32,040 nt of DNA from Clostridium thailandense (GCF_019207025.1 NZ_JAEEGC010000102.1:1-32040); one strand, 5' to 3'. Shown: positions 1-9,375, numbered from the stretch's first letter. Numbers and translations: made by a program. Notes: generated by a model from the letters alone, not told the origin.

Positions 1-252
1 ATGATGAAGCTTACTAAAGAGGGAAAAGCTCTTTACATGCACTGTCTTCCAGCTGATATCACTGGTGTAAGCTGTGAGGCTGGTGAAGTCGATGCTAGCG
101 TATTTGATCGTTATCGTACACCACTTTACAAAGAAGCAAGCTTCAAACCATATATTATAGCTGCTATGATGTTCTTGAGTAAGGTTAAAGATCCTTCGAA
201 AACACTTGAGGAACTTTTAAAAAACAAGCCTCAAAGATTTTCAGGTAAATAA
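1..252 (+). CDS. ygeW: YgeW-type carbamoyltransferase, C-terminal fragment (copy A)
   Basis: This is the last 83 residues of a carbamoyltransferase of the knotted YgeW group. The HCLP motif, typical of the ornithine/aspartate carbamoyltransferase family, is at local residues 14-17 (followed by ADI). The family is close to 400 residues long, so about three quarters of the gene lies upstream of the window and the ATG at position 1 is almost certainly internal. The stop is at 250-252. YgeW is thought to release carbamoyl phosphate from a ureido intermediate in anaerobic purine breakdown; its true substrate is unsettled. It is followed by ygfK after 120 bases that contain a long hairpin. A second copy, about 95% identical in DNA over the first 120 bases, ends the window on the other strand; the two proteins diverge in the last 25 residues. 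Confidence 0.88.
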   Translation: MMKLTKEGKALYMHCLPADITGVSCEAGEVDASVFDRYRTPLYKEASFKPYIIAAMMFLSKVKDPSKTLEELLKNKPQRFSGK

Positions 253-264
253 AATAAGCATTTG

Positions 265-310
265 AATTTTACGGAGTGTAACAAAGTGCTTTGAGACACT
301 TCGTAAAATT
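265..310 (+). terminator. Hairpin between ygeW and ygfK
   Basis: A 15-bp stem pairs 265-279 (AATTTTACGGAGTGT) with 296-310 (ACACTTCGTAAAATT), with one G-U pair. The loop itself contains the self-complementary CAAAG/CTTTG. No clean run of T follows, so this may be a partial terminator or an RNA processing/stability element that sets the ratio of ygeW to ygfK message rather than a full stop. Confidence 0.55.
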
Positions 311-372
311 TAAATATGAATTACGTAATATAAAAATTTATTTTTTAATATATGCCTTAAGGGGGAAATTAA

Positions 373-3300
373 ATGAGTGATAAGATGAGAGTAATTTCAT
401 TTGAAAAAATTCTTACAATGATTACTGAAGAATTAAAAGAAAGAGGATCTATTTTTGGTATTCATCAAGGTAAATTTTATAGAAATAAAAGTGGAAAATC
501 AATTGAGCTATTTGGCGAAAAGTTAACTTCACCACTAGGTCCTGCAGCAGGTCCTAATTCGCAATTAACTCAAAACATTGTTGCATCATATTTAACAGGA
601 AGCAGATTTATCGAGCTTAAAACAGTGCAAATTATTGATGGAGAAGATTTACCTGTAGCTAAACCTTGTATTCGTGCAGAAGACGAATGTTATAATGTAG
701 AATGGTCTACAGAACTAAGAGTACCAGATGCTTATGACGAGTATATAAAAGCTTGGTTTTTACTTCATGTTTTAATGAAGGAACTTAAATTAAGTGAAGA
801 AAGAGATTTTATGTTCAATATGAGTGTTGGTTATGACTTAGAAGGTATAAAATCTCCTAAAATAGATGCCTATATTGAAGGAATGCGCAATGCGTCAAAT
901 ACAGCTGTTTGGAAGGAATGTAGAGAAGTACTTCTTAATAACATAAATTCATTTACTAACTTTACTAAAGAAGATTTAGATAAAATCTCACCAGTTGTTT
1001 GTCCATCAATTACATTATCTACTCTTCATGGATGTCCACCGCAAGAAATTGAGAGAATTTCAGAATATCTGCTTAAAGAAAAAAATCTACACACTTTTAT
1101 AAAAATGAATCCAACTCTTTTAGGAGAAAAGTTTGTTAGAGATACTTTTGATGCAATGGGTTATGACTATGTAGTTTTAAATGGGCATCATTTTGTAAAC
1201 GATTTACAATATTCGGATGCAATAGCAATGCTAAAGAGATTAAAAGTGGTTGCAGGAAAGCTAAATCTAGAAATAGGAGTAAAACTAACTAATACTTTAC
1301 CAGTTAAAATTGATAATGGTGAATTGCCAGGAGAAGAAATGTATATGTCAGGACGTTCTCTTTTCCCACTTTCGATTACCTTGGCATCAAGATTATCTAA
1401 GGACTTTGATGGCGATTTACAAATATCCTATTCTGGTGGCGCAGACTATTTTAACATAGATAAAATTTTAGCTACAGGAATTCAGCCAATTACAGTTGCA
1501 ACTACTATATTAAAACCAGGTGGATATGAGAGAATTACACAAATGGCTGAAAAGGTTGAGGGAGAATTAAAAGGAGGCTTTGCAGGCATTAATACAGAAT
1601 TACTTGATAAGCTAGCTAAAGAATGTATAAATGATAAACACCACGTTAAAGACTTAAGAACTGTGGACAGCAGAAAGCTTTCTTTAGAATTACCTACTTA
1701 TGATTGTGCAACAGCACCTTGTACTATAGGATGTCCTATAAACCAGCAAATTCCTGAGTATGTGGCTTTAGTTGGTGATAAAAAATATGATGAAGCTTTT
1801 GCTGTAATCGCTAATGATAATACTGCACCAGCAATTACAGGAAGCATCTGTAATCATAACTGCCAATACAAATGTACTAGATTAGATTATGATGAATCAG
1901 TTTCAATTAGAGATATGAAAAAGATTGCAGTACTAAATTCTCAAGATAAATTTATTGAGAATGTTAAAGTATCAGAGATAAAGAGTGGAAAAAAGGTAGC
2001 AGTTATAGGTGCTGGCCCTGCAGGAATGGCAACAGCTCTATTCCTAAGAAGAAACGGGGTAGACGTAACTGTAATGGATAGAAAAGAAAAACCTTATGGT
2101 GTTATAGAATATGTTATACCAGAGTTTAGAATTTCTTCTGAAATGATTAAAAAAGACTTTGAGCTTGTTAAGAGTCATGGAGTAGAATTTAAATTTGGTG
2201 TAAATGAGAATTTCAATATAGATGAATTAAAGAAGGCTTATGATTATGTAGTATTAGCAATAGGTGCTTGGAAGCCAGGAAGTGTATCACTTAAAGAAGG
2301 AAGTGAAAAAGCAGTAAATGCAATTCAATTCCTAGAGACACATAAAGCGAAAAAGGGAGATATGAATTTAGGAAAACACGTTTGTGTTATAGGGGGCGGA
2401 GACGTTGCAATGGACTGTGCCCGTGCTGCTAAGAGAGTTGCTGGAGTAGAAACAGTATCTATCGTTTACAGAAGGACTAAGAAGTTTATGCCAGCTGATA
2501 GAGAGGAAATTCAATTAGCTCTTGCTGATGGCGTACTTTTTAAAGAACTTCTTTCACCAGTTGCAATTAAAGATGGAATACTAGTTTGTGATGAAATGGT
2601 ATTAGGTGATAAAGATGCGAGCGGAAGAAGAAGTCCTGTTGCTACAGGAAATACAGTAGAATTAGATGCTGATACAGTTATATTTGCTGTAGGTGAAAAA
2701 GTAGATAGTGAAATACTTGAAAAGAATGCAATAGAGTTAGATGCTAAAGGTTTCGCTAAAGTAAATAATACATGTGAAACAAGTATTTCAAATGTGTATG
2801 TTGCTGGAGATATGAAAAAGGGACCAGCTACTATTGTTAAGGCAATTGCAGATGGAAAAACAGTAGCTAAAGATATATTAGCGAAAGAAGGATTAAGCAA
2901 TGATTTTGAGAAAAAAGTTATTTCTGTAGATCAAAAGACAATATACAGTAGAAAAGGTATATTAAAAGATGCTATTAACTCAGAAAAAGAAGCTGAAAGA
3001 TGTCTTTCATGTAATAATATTTGCGAACTATGTGTTGATGTTTGTCCTAATAGAGCAAATATTATGATTGAAGTAGAAGGAGACTTTGTTTCTTCGCATC
3101 AAATAGTACACATAGATGGAATGTGTAACGAATGTGGTAACTGCGGTATCTTCTGTCCTTATAAGGGAAATCCATATAAAGATAAGATAACAGCCTTCTG
3201 GAATGAAGAAGATTTTGTTGATAGTACAAATAAAGGATTCTTAATTATAAATAAGGATAAGGGACTTTGCAAAGTAAGAACTGAAAATGGAGAGATTGTA

Positions 3301-3390
3301 GATTACACTATTGGCGAAGAAAATGTTGTTTCAAAACAAATGAAGAGTGTAATTAAGAGTTGTTTAGAGAAATATAGCTATATGCTGTAG
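373..3390 (+). CDS. ygfK: YgfK: DHOD-like / GltD-like iron-sulfur flavoprotein (putative selenate reductase subunit family)
   Basis: This is a 1005-residue protein, near the usual YgfK length (about 1030). Residues 1-430 resemble a dihydroorotate-dehydrogenase-type barrel, including the LHGCPP motif. A cysteine cluster at 445-455 (CATAPCTIGCP) is the Fe-S entry domain seen in GltD/PreT proteins. A FAD-binding GAGPAG motif starts near 542, an NAD(P)-binding GGGDVAMD motif near 672, and AGDMKKG closes the flavin domain. The C-terminus carries cysteine clusters at about 877-891 (CLSCNNICELCVDVCP) and 918-928 (CNECGNCGIFC) for Fe-S clusters. The family was named from genetic work on selenate reduction; more recent work places it in anaerobic urate/purine use. 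GGGGGA precedes ATG 373. It is probably co-transcribed with ssnA, 35 bases downstream. It could pass electrons from NAD(P)H to an oxopurine or to the Mo hydroxylases; the exact reaction is inferred. Confidence 0.93.
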   Translation: MSDKMRVISFEKILTMITEELKERGSIFGIHQGKFYRNKSGKSIELFGEKLTSPLGPAAGPNSQLTQNIVASYLTGSRFIELKTVQIIDGEDLPVAKPCIRAEDECYNVEWSTELRVPDAYDEYIKAWFLLHVLMKELKLSEERDFMFNMSVGYDLEGIKSPKIDAYIEGMRNASNTAVWKECREVLLNNINSFTNFTKEDLDKISPVVCPSITLSTLHGCPPQEIERISEYLLKEKNLHTFIKMNPTLLGEKFVRDTFDAMGYDYVVLNGHHFVNDLQYSDAIAMLKRLKVVAGKLNLEIGVKLTNTLPVKIDNGELPGEEMYMSGRSLFPLSITLASRLSKDFDGDLQISYSGGADYFNIDKILATGIQPITVATTILKPGGYERITQMAEKVEGELKGGFAGINTELLDKLAKECINDKHHVKDLRTVDSRKLSLELPTYDCATAPCTIGCPINQQIPEYVALVGDKKYDEAFAVIANDNTAPAITGSICNHNCQYKCTRLDYDESVSIRDMKKIAVLNSQDKFIENVKVSEIKSGKKVAVIGAGPAGMATALFLRRNGVDVTVMDRKEKPYGVIEYVIPEFRISSEMIKKDFELVKSHGVEFKFGVNENFNIDELKKAYDYVVLAIGAWKPGSVSLKEGSEKAVNAIQFLETHKAKKGDMNLGKHVCVIGGGDVAMDCARAAKRVAGVETVSIVYRRTKKFMPADREEIQLALADGVLFKELLSPVAIKDGILVCDEMVLGDKDASGRRSPVATGNTVELDADTVIFAVGEKVDSEILEKNAIELDAKGFAKVNNTCETSISNVYVAGDMKKGPATIVKAIADGKTVAKDILAKEGLSNDFEKKVISVDQKTIYSRKGILKDAINSEKEAERCLSCNNICELCVDVCPNRANIMIEVEGDFVSSHQIVHIDGMCNECGNCGIFCPYKGNPYKDKITAFWNEEDFVDSTNKGFLIINKDKGLCKVRTENGEIVDYTIGEENVVSKQMKSVIKSCLEKYSYML

Positions 3391-3425
3391 AAATTTAAAA
3401 ATATAAGGTTAGAGAGGGATTGTGA

Positions 3426-4754
3426 ATGTTATTAATTGGAAATGGTAAAGTAATTACTAGAGATAATAAAAGACCAATTATTGACAACGGATGTGTTGCT
3501 GTTGATGGTAATAAAATCGTTGAAGTTGGTTTAACAGAAGAACTTAAGAACAAATATGAAGATGCCAGATTCATTGATGCAAAGGGTAGACTAATTATGC
3601 CTGGGTTTATCAACACTCATATGCACTATTACAGTACTTTTGCCAGAGGAATGGCTAATGATAGTCCTCCGGCAAATAACTTAGTAGACATATTAGAAGG
3701 ATTGTGGTGGAGACTTGATAAAAAGTTGACTTTAGATGATGTTTATTATAGTGCAATTGTGCCAATGATTGATCAGGTGAAGAATGGAGTCACCACTGCT
3801 TTCGATCATCATGCAAGTCCATACGCAGTTAGAGGTAGCTTGTTTAAAATAGCAGAAGCTGCAGAAAAGATTGGTATCAGAAGTAATTTATGTTACGAAA
3901 CTTCTGATAGAGATGGAGAGAAAATTGCTGATGAAGGAATTGCTGAAAATGTAGATTTCATTAAATATTGTAACAGCAAAAACGATGACATGCTTAAGGG
4001 TATGTTTGGGCTTCATGCTTCTATGACAATATCAGATAAAACTTTAAATAAGTGCCTTGATGCGATACAAGGATTAAATACAGGTTTCCATGTGCATACA
4101 GGTGAAGGTATTGAGGATTTACAGGATTCGAAAGCTAAATATGGTAAAGGTGTTGTAGAAAGATGGTATGATTCAGGGGTGCTTTCAGATAAGACTTTTG
4201 CAGTACACTGTATTCATGTTTCAGAGCAGGAAATGGATTTACTTAAGGAGAAGAACACAATAGTTGTTCATAATCCAGAGTCTAACATGGGAAATGCTGT
4301 AGGAGCATCACCTATACTTAAAATGTATGAAAAAGGAATACTATTGGGACTTGGAACAGATGGATATACTTCGGATATGATGGAGTCCTATAAAGTTGGA
4401 AATATTATACACAAACATGTTGCTGCAGATTCTAAAGTAGCATGGACAGAAATTCCACAAATGTTATTTGAAAATAACAAAAAGATTACCGAAAAATTTA
4501 TCGATGGCCAAGTTGGAATCTTAAAAGAAGGCGCATTAGCAGATATAATTGTTGTAGATTACAATCCATGGACACCAATTAATGAAAATAATATTAATAG
4601 TCATTTATTGTTTGGCATAAGTGGACGTAATGTAGATACTACAATTATTAATGGAAAAGTTGTTGTAGAAGAAAGGCAACTCGTTGGCATCGATGAAGAA
4701 AGTATTATGGCAAAAGCTAGGGAATTAGCAAGTGCCGTATGGAAGCGTTTCTAA
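3426..4754 (+). CDS. ssnA: SsnA-type aminohydrolase/amidohydrolase
   Basis: The 442-residue length equals the known SsnA length. The fold is the metal-dependent amidohydrolase superfamily. Candidate metal ligands are the HMH of GFINTHMHYYSTFARG near residues 65-67, the histidines in FHVHTGEG and HCIHVS, and the aspartate in GTDGY. These match the cyclic deaminase/chlorohydrolase branch (guanine deaminase and relatives), so deamination of a purine-derived compound is the likely reaction, though the substrate is not proven. The start ATG 3426 follows AGAGAGGGAT. It lies 35 bases after ygfK and ends at a strong terminator, so ygeW-ygfK-ssnA look like one transcription unit. The same three families cluster in Escherichia coli and in urate-degrading gut anaerobes. 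Confidence 0.93.
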   Translation: MLLIGNGKVITRDNKRPIIDNGCVAVDGNKIVEVGLTEELKNKYEDARFIDAKGRLIMPGFINTHMHYYSTFARGMANDSPPANNLVDILEGLWWRLDKKLTLDDVYYSAIVPMIDQVKNGVTTAFDHHASPYAVRGSLFKIAEAAEKIGIRSNLCYETSDRDGEKIADEGIAENVDFIKYCNSKNDDMLKGMFGLHASMTISDKTLNKCLDAIQGLNTGFHVHTGEGIEDLQDSKAKYGKGVVERWYDSGVLSDKTFAVHCIHVSEQEMDLLKEKNTIVVHNPESNMGNAVGASPILKMYEKGILLGLGTDGYTSDMMESYKVGNIIHKHVAADSKVAWTEIPQMLFENNKKITEKFIDGQVGILKEGALADIIVVDYNPWTPINENNINSHLLFGISGRNVDTTIINGKVVVEERQLVGIDEESIMAKARELASAVWKRF

Positions 4755-4762
4755 GAAATTTG

Positions 4763-4812
4763 TTGTTCATAGTTAAGGAACTTTTACTTCCTTAACTATG
4801 AACAATTTTTTT
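4763..4812 (+). terminator. Intrinsic terminator after ssnA
   Basis: A perfect 18-bp stem (4763-4780 with 4788-4805), a 7-base loop and seven T's at 4806-4812. It ends the ygeW-ygfK-ssnA unit. One of the clearest terminators in the window. Confidence 0.95.
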
Positions 4813-4844
4813 AAGGGTGTAGATTTAATAAAGGAGGACTTTGT

Positions 4845-6380
4845 GTGAAAAATTTTTTGATAGTTATAGTTTCATTTGTATTAGCTTTTATAATTGCAAT
4901 TGGAACTAAATTAAAGGATACTAATGCTCTTTTATTATTCGGAATAATTAATTCGCTATTTATTTGGTTTGCACTATACTTTAGTGATAGAAGGAGCTCA
5001 AGTAAGGATGCTAATCAACCAGTATCTTTAACGAACAGAAATTATATGGAAGACAATGAGCTTAAAGCTTATTTGAAAAAAATACTTAATAATGCTATAG
5101 ATTTAAATGATGCTTTAGAAAATATTAAAGCAGGTACAACAGAAAACGGAAAAGCTGCGGAACTTATTGCTCTAAATACACAAAGTATTGTGGAAGAGAA
5201 TAGAGAACAATTAAAAATAGTTGATGAAGCAGCAGACAATTCTCAAAAAATTGCAGAAATGATCTTTAGTGCGGCTGAATTTGCTGATAATGCAAACAAG
5301 TCATCCCAAAGTTCTATGAACACTTCTATAGAGGCCAATAAATCGGTTAAAAAGATTATTGAAACTATGCAAGAAATTGAAAAAACGGCTGCACAGACTT
5401 CTTTAATAATAAATTCTCTGACAGAAAAATCGAAACGGATTGGAGATATTATATCTCTTATAACAAGTATTGCTGACCAGACTAATTTACTTGCATTAAA
5501 TGCAGCAATCGAAGCAGCACGTGCAGGAGAAAATGGAAAAGGCTTCGCAGTGGTAGCAGATGAGGTAAGAAAACTGGCGGAACAATCTAACACCTCGGCT
5601 TCGGAAATAAGCAATATTATCAATGAAGTAAAGAAGGACATTAATTCTTCAGCAGTTTCTATTGAACAGGTAACAAACTATGTATCGGAAGGCATTGATG
5701 TGACAAATGCAGCAGGGTGCTCATTAGAAGAAATATTGGAAGCTTTTAGGCAGAGTGCAAAACAAACAGAAGAAATACAACATCGCATTAACGAAACCGT
5801 AAAAGGTTGTAATGCAGTAGTAGCTATTGCAGAAAAGAACCAGGAAATGGCGGGTACAACAGCAAGAGCGACTGCGGAAATTGCAGCAGCATCAGAAGAG
5901 CAAAGTGGGTCTATTGAAGAGATTATCAGCATTATAGATGTTATAACAGATTTATCAGAAAAAACTAAACAACATATTGCTTCTGCGGTTATGGATAAAT
6001 TAATGTATAGCAAAACCCTTGAATTTAAGAAAATTGTAGAGAAAAATAAAAGCTTTAATGGTTCATTTCATACAATGAATTCAATTGCATTAGAATTAGG
6101 AGTGGATGAAGTAGATATTACTAATCCTAAAGGAATCATTTGCTATTCAAATGTAGAAAAAGCTATTGGTTTGAATATATATGAGTTAAAGATGAATAAT
6201 GAAAATCGTGATATTAAGAAAGAGTTATTTGTTGATAAAATTCCATATTCTGCTAGTTCGCTCGAAATAAGTTCACAGACAGGAAAACTTTATAAATTTG
6301 TGATGATTCCAAACTACGAAACTGGAATTATATATCAAGTTTCATTATCTTACGAATCTCTATTAAAATTATTAAATTAA
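4845..6380 (+). CDS. Methyl-accepting chemotaxis protein with a C-terminal sensor-like domain
   Basis: This is a 511-residue receptor. Two hydrophobic segments (about residues 3-20 and 28-46) are joined by only a few residues, so there is almost no extracellular sensing domain. Residues about 70-375 are the coiled signalling region, with the conserved hairpin tip around 200-250 ([19 protein letters not shown] starts near 211). After residue 380 there is a further 130-residue domain ([17 protein letters not shown] is typical of a PAS/Cache-like sheet), which would lie in the cytoplasm. The start is GTG 4845, chosen because AAGGAGGA at 4831-4838 is ideally spaced and no in-frame ATG fits. It sits between the ssnA terminator and a TetR gene, inside the purine region; sensing a purine or redox signal is speculation. 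Confidence 0.92.
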   Translation: MKNFLIVIVSFVLAFIIAIGTKLKDTNALLLFGIINSLFIWFALYFSDRRSSSKDANQPVSLTNRNYMEDNELKAYLKKILNNAIDLNDALENIKAGTTENGKAAELIALNTQSIVEENREQLKIVDEAADNSQKIAEMIFSAAEFADNANKSSQSSMNTSIEANKSVKKIIETMQEIEKTAAQTSLIINSLTEKSKRIGDIISLITSIADQTNLLALNAAIEAARAGENGKGFAVVADEVRKLAEQSNTSASEISNIINEVKKDINSSAVSIEQVTNYVSEGIDVTNAAGCSLEEILEAFRQSAKQTEEIQHRINETVKGCNAVVAIAEKNQEMAGTTARATAEIAAASEEQSGSIEEIISIIDVITDLSEKTKQHIASAVMDKLMYSKTLEFKKIVEKNKSFNGSFHTMNSIALELGVDEVDITNPKGIICYSNVEKAIGLNIYELKMNNENRDIKKELFVDKIPYSASSLEISSQTGKLYKFVMIPNYETGIIYQVSLSYESLLKLLN

Positions 6381-6549
6381 AGAGAATTTATTATTTATAC
6401 ATTAAAGTTAAACTAAATTTGATTTAGAACCTATAGTAGATGTTATTCCTAATAAATTGCTTTTATATTGATAGATTTAGAGTTGTTAATGAAGTATTTC
6501 GATTACAGCTAAGACTATAGTTATTTTCAGGAAAGAGGTTATACATAGG

Positions 6550-7107
6550 ATGGCAAAAGACATAGATGAGAAGATATTGGATGCTGCAAGGAAGGTGGTA
6601 TCAAGGGAAAAAATAAGCGGTACTCGTATGCGCATGATAGCAAAGGAAGCTAATATGAGTCAATCTAACCTGCATTATTATTTCCCAACTAAAAATGATC
6701 TAATGATAGCTATTTTAGATAAGATACAAGAAGAGTTTTTAGAAGATCGCAAGAACTATATTAATTTAGAAGATAAAACAATTGAAGAAAATGTTAGTGG
6801 ATTTTTTGAACAGAAGAAAAATGAGATTCTTCATAACAAGGAAATAGATTGTCTTCAGTTTGATTATTGGGTTCAAGGAACAGTAAACGAAGAAGTAAGG
6901 GAAAAGTTTCAGAATACCTTTAATCTTTGGCGTAATAATATAAATAGAGTTTTGAATAAGAGTGAAGTTAATGAAAGTAAAAGGACTATGATTCCATTTA
7001 TAATGATATCATTAATGATTGGAGCATCAATGCAATATCTTATTGATGAAGGCAAATTTGATTTAGAAGAATATTTTGATATAGTCAAAAAAATAATATT
7101 TGATTAA
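6550..7107 (+). CDS. TetR-family transcriptional regulator
   Basis: This is a 185-residue protein. The first 50 residues are a TetR DNA-binding domain (GTRMRMIAKEANMSQSNLHYYF, with the usual NLHYYFPTKNDL recognition end near 36-50). The remaining 130 residues form a helical ligand/dimer domain with no recognisable ligand signature. A weak AAAGAGG lies about 11 bases before ATG 6550. It follows the chemotaxis gene by 169 bases that hold no clear promoter or hairpin, and it is closed by its own terminator. Its targets are unknown; by position it may control the chemotaxis gene or the purine genes. Confidence 0.9.
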   Translation: MAKDIDEKILDAARKVVSREKISGTRMRMIAKEANMSQSNLHYYFPTKNDLMIAILDKIQEEFLEDRKNYINLEDKTIEENVSGFFEQKKNEILHNKEIDCLQFDYWVQGTVNEEVREKFQNTFNLWRNNINRVLNKSEVNESKRTMIPFIMISLMIGASMQYLIDEGKFDLEEYFDIVKKIIFD

Positions 7108-7133
7108 GTTTTATTAAGAAATAATTATTTTAG

Positions 7134-7158
7134 AGTGGTACAAGATGCCACTTTTTTT
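7134..7158 (+). terminator. Intrinsic terminator after the tetR-type gene
   Basis: A 7-bp stem AGTGGTA/TGCCACT (one G-U pair), a 5-base loop, and a run of seven T's ending at 7158. Confidence 0.85.
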
Positions 7159-7217
7159 ATATAGAATAAATTATTATAATAATTATATTAGATAAAATAG
7201 TTAAGTTACAAGGATGG

Positions 7218-8972
7218 ATGACTATGACGGAATCATTATTAAAGCAAATTCAAGACACAGTGGTTAAATATACTAAAGTAATATCGAATGTTGTCAATGT
7301 TGATGTTGAAATTATTGATAAAGATTTTAACAGGATTGCAGGTACAGGAGTATATGAAGATAAAATTAATGAAAATATTTTAAAAGAAGCATATGTTTAT
7401 AGTGAAGTTATAAAAACTGGAGAACATCATATAATAGAAAATCCAGGCCAACATGTTTTGTGTAAAGAGTGTCAAAGAAGAAATTGTTGCGTAGAAAAAC
7501 TGGAAATAAGCACTCCCATAAAATTTGAAGATGAAATAATTGGTGTGATAGGACTCATTTGCTCCACTGAAGAACAAAGATCTAATATCCTAAATAAAAT
7601 GGTTTCTTATTTGCAATTTTTAGATCAAATAGCAGAATTCATTGGAAATAAGATATACGAATATTTGGAAACAGAAAGAAACAAAGCATCGATTCTTTTG
7701 CTTGAACAAATAATAAATAATGTGGATAAAGGAGTAATAATTATTGATGATAATGATTGTATATTCCATATAAATAATAGTGCTATGAAGCAGCTTAGAC
7801 TTACACCGGAGCATGTTGGTAAGGGTATTAAAATCACATCAAAAAATGAATTTATAATTGGAGAAGAGGAATTTTCTGTATTTATAGAGGATAGAGAATA
7901 TCGTTTATTAGGAGAAATATTATTAGTTCCTATGGCGATTTCTTCTCATAGAAAGGTTTTTATATTTAACCAAATAAGAAAATTAAAAAATGATGCATAT
8001 GAAATAACAAATGCTCATCAATCAATAAAGGTTGACAATATTTTAGGACAATGCAAGAAGATGTTAAATCTTAAAAAATCTATTCTAAAGGCGGCGGATT
8101 CAAACTCTACAATATTGATTACAGGTGAAAGTGGCACTGGAAAAGAATTGGTTGCAAGAGCAATACATTCAGAAGGTAAAAGAAGGGGTAAACCCTTTAT
8201 TGCAATAAATTGTGGAGCCATTCCAGATGCTTTATTAGAAAGTGAATTTTTTGGATATGTAAAAGGTGCCTTTAGTGGAGCTAATCCCAATGGTAGAATA
8301 GGAAAGTTTGAATTAGCTAATAAAGGAGTGATTTTTTTAGATGAAATTGGAGATATGCCGCTTCATCTTCAAGTAAAAATATTAAGAGTGATTCAAGAAA
8401 GAAAACTTGTAAGAATAGGTTCAAATCAACTTATAGACCTGGATATTAGAGTAATAGCAGCTACTAATAAAGATCTAAAACAGTTGATAAAAGAAAATAA
8501 ATTTAGAGAAGATCTTTATTATCGTTTAAATGTTATACCAATAGATATACCTCCATTAAGAGAAAGAGATGGAGATATAGAAATAATTATTATGAAGCTC
8601 ATTGAGAAATATAATGGCGTATTTGATAAATATGTGCATACAATAGACATTGATGCTAAAGCTATATTAGTTAATTACTCTTGGCCAGGAAACATTAGAG
8701 AACTTGAAAATACTATAGAATATATGATTAACTTAGCCGATGAGAGTGGAATATTGACAATTGATATGATTCCTCAGAGCATTTTAGAATACAAGGGAGG
8801 AAACAAAGTTGGTTGTAATATTAATGATATCAGGACTCTTAAAGACATAGAAAATGAATACATCTTGAAAGCATTAGATATTTGTGGAAGGGATACAAAA
8901 GGAAAGCAGGTAGCTGCTAAAAAGTTAGGAATAGGAATAGCAACTCTTTATAGAAAGCTTGAAGATTTATAG
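7218..8972 (+). CDS. Sigma-54-dependent transcriptional activator with N-terminal sensor and PAS domains
   Basis: This is a 584-residue enhancer-binding protein. Residues 1-150 form a GAF-like sensor with a cysteine cluster (CKECQRRNCC, near 92-101) that could bind a metal or Fe-S cluster or sense redox state. A PAS-like segment covers about 160-260. The AAA+ domain has Walker A GESGTGKE at 303-310, the sigma-54 contact loop as GAFSGA at 350-355 (usual form GAFTGA), Walker B FLDEIGD near 374-380, and the RLNVIPIDIPPLRER sensor region. A Fis-type helix-turn-helix (AAKKLGIGIATLYRKL) ends the protein. ATG 7218 is only 3 bases from AAGGA; ATG 7224 is better spaced and may be the true start. The domain layout resembles PrdR-like clostridial regulators. 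A -24/-12 promoter lies about 270 bases downstream in front of the PreA-like/hydroxylase genes, the obvious target. Confidence 0.94.
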   Translation: MTMTESLLKQIQDTVVKYTKVISNVVNVDVEIIDKDFNRIAGTGVYEDKINENILKEAYVYSEVIKTGEHHIIENPGQHVLCKECQRRNCCVEKLEISTPIKFEDEIIGVIGLICSTEEQRSNILNKMVSYLQFLDQIAEFIGNKIYEYLETERNKASILLLEQIINNVDKGVIIIDDNDCIFHINNSAMKQLRLTPEHVGKGIKITSKNEFIIGEEEFSVFIEDREYRLLGEILLVPMAISSHRKVFIFNQIRKLKNDAYEITNAHQSIKVDNILGQCKKMLNLKKSILKAADSNSTILITGESGTGKELVARAIHSEGKRRGKPFIAINCGAIPDALLESEFFGYVKGAFSGANPNGRIGKFELANKGVIFLDEIGDMPLHLQVKILRVIQERKLVRIGSNQLIDLDIRVIAATNKDLKQLIKENKFREDLYYRLNVIPIDIPPLRERDGDIEIIIMKLIEKYNGVFDKYVHTIDIDAKAILVNYSWPGNIRELENTIEYMINLADESGILTIDMIPQSILEYKGGNKVGCNINDIRTLKDIENEYILKALDICGRDTKGKQVAAKKLGIGIATLYRKLEDL

Positions 8973-9101
8973 AGTGCTGAAATAAAAATCAATATATCAA
9001 AGTGATTTAAAGGTTTGGGGAAGCATATAAAAATCTTTTTATTATCAAAATGATAAAAATACTGGTGATATGATTCCATGAAGATATTAGATAGGTGATT
9101 A

Positions 9102-9148
9102 AAGGAGCTATCATAATGATAAAAAATTATCATTATGATAGCTTTAAC
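9102..9148 (+). terminator. Intrinsic terminator after the sigma-54 activator gene
   Basis: A long stem (GAGCTATCATAATGATAA paired with TTATCATTATGATAGCTTT) with an A-rich tip. It separates the activator gene from the promoter region of the next operon. The 130 bases between the stop codon and this hairpin show nothing else I can name. Confidence 0.85.
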
Positions 9149-9151
9149 TAT

Positions 9152-9191
9152 TTTGTAAAACTAAAATCCGTACAACAGCCATTTTTACAAA
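9152..9191. promoter_or_regulatory. Dyad, candidate enhancer site for the sigma-54 activator
   Basis: TTTGTAAAA (9152-9160) is repeated in inverted form as TTTTACAAA (9183-9191), with centres 31 bases apart. It lies 50-90 bases upstream of the -24 element, where activator binding sites may occur. Inferred from position and symmetry only. Confidence 0.4.
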
Positions 9192-9242
9192 GTACGTGGG
9201 AGTATTAGAACGAGCAGTCATCGGGTAAACTTTATATTTTTT

Positions 9243-9258
9243 TGGCATAAAAATTGCT
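9243..9258 (+). promoter_or_regulatory. Sigma-54 (-24/-12) promoter
   Basis: TGGCATAAAAATTGCT matches the sigma-54 consensus TGGCAY-N5-TTGCW at every defined position, with GG and GC separated by exactly 10 bases. It lies 118 bases before the PreA-like gene and directly downstream of a sigma-54 activator gene. Confidence 0.88.
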
Positions 9259-9375
9259 CATATAAAAAACATATGAATGAGTCGGCTATATTACTGTTAT
9301 AAAAGTTCTTTCAGAAAAATTATTAGCAACTACAAAATAATGTAGTAATTCATTTAAAAGTGTAGAGGAGTTATT

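Noticed and set aside
2511..2900. Open frame on the minus strand inside ygfK
   Set aside because: It mirrors codon use of the real gene, has no ribosome site and no family signature; a shadow frame.
5243..6013. Minus-strand frames within the chemoreceptor gene
   Set aside because: Repetitive Ser/Ile/Ala composition reflects the complement of coiled-coil codons; no start signals.
9243..9258. Possibility that this is an ordinary sigma-A promoter
   Set aside because: No TTGACA/TATAAT pair fits here, whereas the -24/-12 match and the adjacent activator gene fit sigma-54 well.
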